Source of the DNA: Chthoniobacteraceae bacterium
GTDB lineage: Bacteria; Verrucomicrobiota; Verrucomicrobiia; Chthoniobacterales; Chthoniobacteraceae
DNA: 64,000 bases
Reading direction: 5' to 3'
Assembly: GCA_947471505.1 (NCBI GenBank)
Contig: CANIWM010000020.1
Coordinates: forward strand, 1-64,000
Part shown: piece by piece, positions 61,501 to 64,000 of the stretch
How positions within the stretch are numbered: position 1 is the stretch's first letter
How the letters are laid out: every line of letters begins with the position of its first letter
Notes under the pieces: generated by a model
The model's database searches: none
Told to the model about the DNA's origin: nothing
The model's input: only the letters and a program-made list of their open reading frames with translations
Made by a program: the position numbers and the translations under genes

Positions 61501-64000
61501 TCGCGCTCACGACGCCGTCGTCGCCGAATGCAGAGTCCACGGAACCGTCCGCATTAAACCGCACCGCACGAGCGAGCCCAGCGCCAAAGGTCGCGATGAT
61601 TTTCCCGTCCGGCTGCACAGTGATTCCCTTCGGGTAATCATCGCTGAACCCAAGATCGTAAGTCAGCGTCCCACCCGCGCCAAACGTCGTATCTAGCTTG
61701 CCCGTCGGAAGGAAGCGCATGAGCCCGAGGTCAATGTCCATGCCGTTTCGCGAGTAGGCCGCCACGACAAATTTCCCATCCGGTCCGACTTCGACATCGC
61801 CGTTCCCTTGGACGAAAGTGAGCGCCAGATTGTTCTGAACTTCCGTCCTCACGATGCCAAACGACGCATCCAGCGCGCCCGCCGCCGTATAGCGCGCCAT
61901 CACGATTTCCTCGCGCTTTCCGTCCGCCGTGTTCGCGCCGATGACGAGGATTTTCCCATCCGGCTGGATGCGCAGGCCGAGCGCGAGTTCCTCATACTCG
62001 CTGCCAAGACTCGTGATCGTTTTCCCCGCCGTACCAAACGTCGTATCCGGCGAACCGTCCGCATTATGCCGCGCGATGAAGAAGCCGCCGCTCGCCCCCG
62101 CTTGCCCCACGGACACGAGCTTTCCGTCCGCCTGTTGCGCGGTGGCGAAAAAATTGTCCCCGCCCACCGCCACGCCGGAGTCCGTCGTCAGTCGCCCGTC
62201 CGTGTCGAAGGTCACATCCGCATTTCCCGCGTAAGGAAACGTCTCTGTCGGCACGCTGTCCGGCATAAACAGAGTCATCGTCTGCAAGCCCAGCGGCAAC
62301 GCGCTGCCGCCAGTGGGCGTCGTGAACTTGAGGTAAAACGTCTCCGTCCCTTCCACGAGATCGTCCGCAGTCGTGATGATGAAAATCTGCTTGGAGGTCT
62401 GCCCCGCTGCGAAGCTGATCGTGCCAAATGTCGGTGTGTAATCCTCGCCCGCCTTCGCCGTGCCGTCTTCCGTGTGATAGTCAATAGACACAGCACCGAG
62501 GCTGCTTCCCGTGCGATTCACCGTCACCGAGGCAAACCCCTCGAACACGAAATCGCTAAAGTCGCTTCCGAACGAAAAGCCTTTCGCCACCGCCGTCGAG
62601 TCATTCGCCGGAATCGCCACCGTCGCGTAGGACGCGCTGGAGAGCTGCGCGCCGCCCGTAGGATTCGTGAGCAAGATGCCGAAGACCTCGATGCCTTCCA
62701 TCACCACGTCGTTGAGAATTGGGATGTTAAATGTCTTCACCGTCTCCGTCTCGCGAAACGTCAGCGTGCCCGCGACAGGCGTGTAATCCTGCCCCGACTG
62801 CGCGCTGATGCCGACCACCGCATAGTCCACCGACACGACGCCGTAGCTCGTCTCGTGAGGGCGCGAGACTGTCACCGTCAGCGTTCCGCCGTTCTCGGCG
62901 ATGACGTAAGACGGAGCGTTCAGCGCGAACGCACCTTCTTTCGGAGCCGCCGAGTTCTTCAAAATCTGCGCGACTTCAAACGCTCCGCCGACCGTCACGA
63001 TGTTCCCGTCTTCCGCAAAAGCCAGCGCCCGCCCGCTGCCGAGCGTCGGCAAGACCGAGACGGAGGAAACGCCGAAGTCTGCGTCGAAGCGGAAGTCGGA
63101 CTCATACCGCTTCACGAACAACCGCTGCGTCGTCTCGCCGGGGAAAATCGTGTGGCCCAGAGCGACAACTTTGCCGTCCGGCGCAAAGGCGAGATCGTTG
63201 ATCGTTTCCGTGCTCAGCGTGAGTTGCGGTCCACCGCCGAGCTGCGCCAGCGTGAAATTATCGCTGGTGTAAAATGAAAGACTCCCTGCGGGACTAATCT
63301 CCCCAAGCATGATGTCGCCGCCGACGCTGCCGCCGAAAATGATGCGCCCATCATCGCGCAGGAGCATCGTGTTGAGCGTCGTGCCCGTGCTGGCTCCGGT
63401 GGTGAAGTTGTCGTTGCCCAGCAATTTCCCATCGCCCGCGAATGTCGTGTCGAGTGCACCCGCCGCAGTCAGCCGCACGAGCGCGAAGTCTTTCACCGAG
63501 CCTGTGCGGAAGATGAGCGACGAAGTGCCGCCGAGCACGATTGCGCCGTCCGGTTGCACCAGCACAGCGTTCGCCATGTCTTGCTTGTCCGCAAAATCCA
63601 CGGTCGCGCGACCGTCGGCGCTGAAGGTCGTGTCCAGCGTTCCGTTCTCCAGCAGCACTGCCACGGCCATGTCGAACTTCTGCACGCCGCTCGTCCAGCC
63701 CGCCACCACGATGCGGTCGTCATCGGTGAAAGCGAACGACGAGGCGCGGTCGTCGAGCCCGCTGAAATCCACTGTCGCCCGGCCATCCGTGTCGAACGAT
63801 GGGTCGAGCGTTCCGTTTGCCAAATAGCGCGCCACGGCGAAGTCCGCACGCCCATCGTGCAGCGCCCAACCCGCGACAACGATGCGCCCGCGAGCATCCA
63901 GGGCGACGGAACGCGCGCTGTCGGCTCCGCCGAAAAAGACCGTCGCCACCGTGCCTCCGACGCCGAAGGTCGTGTCGAGCGTCCCGTCCGCGAGATAGCG
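58394..64000 (-). CDS. giant mosaic surface protein (Delta-60, Calx-beta, FG-GAP), 5' end outside window
   Basis: At least 1868 residues are encoded; the frame is open to the window edge and the last bases still encode a Delta-60 unit (DGTLDTTFG), so the ATG at 63949 is not the true start. Order from the N-terminal side: Delta-60 repeats (64.0-63.0 kb), two Calx-beta domains (about 62.95-62.27), more Delta-60 repeats (62.24-61.02), four Calx-beta domains (61.0-59.6) and five to seven FG-GAP/VCBS repeats (59.6-58.64; DFNNDGKLDLII, DFTGDGNADVV, DFNGDGRLDL). The region after about 58640 (Arg-rich) is antisense to the DUF6807 tail and may not be native. No signal or anchor is visible here. Probable role: adhesion or surface structure. 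Confidence 0.85.
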   Translation of the reverse strand, partial: RYLADGTLDTTFGVGGTVATVFFGGADSARSVALDARGRIVVAGWALHDGRADFAVARYLANGTLDPSFDTDGRATVDFSGLDDRASSFAFTDDDRIVVAGWTSGVQKFDMAVAVLLENGTLDTTFSADGRATVDFADKQDMANAVLVQPDGAIVLGGTSSLIFRTGSVKDFALVRLTAAGALDTTFAGDGKLLGNDNFTTGASTGTTLNTMLLRDDGRIIFGGSVGGDIMLGEISPAGSLSFYTSDNFTLAQLGGGPQLTLSTETINDLAFAPDGKVVALGHTIFPGETTQRLFVKRYESDFRFDADFGVSSVSVLPTLGSGRALAFAEDGNIVTVGGAFEVAQILKNSAAPKEGAFALNAPSYVIAENGGTLTVTVSRPHETSYGVVSVDYAVVGISAQSGQDYTPVAGTLTFRETETVKTFNIPILNDVVMEGIEVFGILLTNPTGGAQLSSASYATVAIPANDSTAVAKGFSFGSDFSDFVFEGFASVTVNRTGSSLGAVSIDYHTEDGTAKAGEDYTPTFGTISFAAGQTSKQIFIITTADDLVEGTETFYLKFTTPTGGSALPLGLQTMTLFMPDSVPTETFPYAGNADVTFDTDGRLTTDSGVAVGGDNFFATAQQADGKLVSVGQAGASGGFFIARHNADGSPDTTFGTAGKTITSLGSEYEELALGLRIQPDGKILVIGANTADGKREEIVMARYTAAGALDASFGIVRTEVQNNLALTFVQGNGDVEVGPDGKFVVAAYSRNGMDIDLGLMRFLPTGKLDTTFGAGGTLTYDLGFSDDYPKGITVQPDGKIIATFGAGLARAVRFNADGSVDSAFGDDGVVSANPAATLLSPGLVYTDTASIQEVVTLPGGDILLLGQAYGSAKPAGSSLNFTESLRGGLLMLRYHADGTPDVSFGTNGAKEIVGAFIGEIRDATLDEAGKIIVVSGNGFARMLPDGRADSGFGPNGRGSNGTGSDLLVQANGRVVIAGGNSFTGADAQLSRFIGGPVAGAFRLNWLTAKVSESGGNLIIPVERIAGLDGAVSVTFTAVSGTALAGSDFTATTQVLSWGDREEGVKTVSIPITDDLLADANETFTFTLSGATGGALLSPTRSTGTATIIDDDQPGVLAFSAPAFSAMENAGTATFTVRRTDGNLGAISASYSVTGGTAVAGQHFVAFSGTVNFANGEVEKTIAVSLIDDSAIGEDKTIIVTLTTPLGGATLGDVPAARLTIVNDETPNGGAFGFGATQLETREDSGGYLVTVLRTGGSSGSASVKLSASAGTARDGLDFIPFTTTLLFADGQTSASAFVPVFDDYAVNGERTVLLTLDTPTGEVVLTTLTEPTVGADGSATLSILDNDAFPVRLSAGSFQFLGTTASASEHSGGIPLIVLRTDGAAGAASVLVSLTAGTAHATRDFTATPILVQFGDGEISKTIRVPLRNDYLGEADETFTSTLGSPTGGTTLGAQASATLTIIDDEGCPLADFNNDGKLDLIITKGAKFYLHLGNGNGGFGTGTLLPAVKGGKEFLTTDFTGDGNADVVIMSVASKAVFLLTGNGDGTFAPPRIFFSGKATKNLVSGDFNGDGRLDLAALQTKGVNVLLNNGNGFAPATTLKAGKALGALVAGDFTGDGRTDLAVTNGGLKPAIYMLPSKGTQGFAAPIVSFIGKTGAGLKPATFLTGDFDGDGVFDFVGMIAKNRIAFIMGYNTGRFGINDLVAAPKGATLVATADFEDDLDLDLAASTANKTASAITNSGTGKFTAGAIFPTNFTPTKLYACDINGDEDADLIFTNNKDQFKVLRGSIEDTFTAAPTTMRIAAIIAGGSWRTTARQAAPWAQRVSSARLWHRRRGPSARASARPFSRKHSTPFGARRRRALRPRR

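Noticed and set aside
61808-63277. 489-residue + strand frame over the giant surface protein
   Set aside because: Arg-rich shadow of Delta-60 and Calx-beta coding sequence; no motif.

Overview
The window is a compact, GC-rich chromosomal segment, most likely from a Verrucomicrobiota (PVC) bacterium near Chthoniobacter or Terrimicrobium. The evidence is the gene content: a Tat-exported Gfo/Idh/MocA oxidoreductase, a DUF1080 protein, a DUF6807 (PmoA-like) protein, a DUF6600 protein, a mosaic surface protein with Delta-60, Calx-beta and FG-GAP modules, and a secreted NHL protein with a YRVQ/W/FYR C-terminal module. The assignment is inference; no rRNA is present. I saw no prophage, IS element or CRISPR array.

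Region 1 (1-18.3 kb) is envelope and metal stress. It holds a broken receiver fragment, two small His/Lys-rich envelope proteins, an NHL protein, and then a PepSY-like/TolC/HlyD/RND efflux operon whose stop abuts the stop of a convergent CusS/CusR-like two-component operon. Downstream are minus-strand genes for a methyltransferase, small periplasmic proteins, a degenerate-RTX surface protein, two more PepSY-like proteins and an outer-membrane protein. Five of these transcription units, including the response-regulator operon, carry the same tandem 11-bp box (GAAGATGAGGG twice on the + strand) upstream of their starts. I read this as an undescribed regulon of the OmpR-type regulator encoded here. 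A 42-bp tandem hairpin array lies at 12.57-12.80 kb.

Region 2 (18.3-32.2 kb) holds DUF805, ribonuclease R, a five-gene exopolysaccharide operon (four glycosyltransferases and a polymerase-like membrane protein, every junction a 4-bp ATGA overlap), two secreted proteins (mutarotase-like fold and SGNH hydrolase), a nickel-pincer larC gene split by one in-frame TAA, and a clpS-DUF2017 pair.

Region 3 (32.3-44.1 kb) holds DUF1080, an Mla-type lipid transporter (mlaE, mlaF, mlaD plus a small upstream gene), a GH10 xylanase, GTP-dependent PEP carboxykinase, a sigma-70 family factor with an AT-rich leader, tRNA-Phe(GAA), ornithine carbamoyltransferase and a flavin-dependent-halogenase-like protein.

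Region 4 (44.2-64 kb) holds a four-gene operon of Thr/Asn-rich secreted proteins and lipoproteins ending in a DUF6600 gene that looks frameshifted, then an orphan prepilin peptidase, an ABC permease, a YkgJ-type protein, a NusG/RfaH paralog, a multi-PAS histidine kinase, NAD-dependent DNA ligase, a VanZ-like protein, the purS-purQ-trpC operon, a DUF6807 protein, and the 3' part of a giant surface protein that runs off the right edge. Intergenic regions hold several unrelated inverted or heptamer repeat elements.
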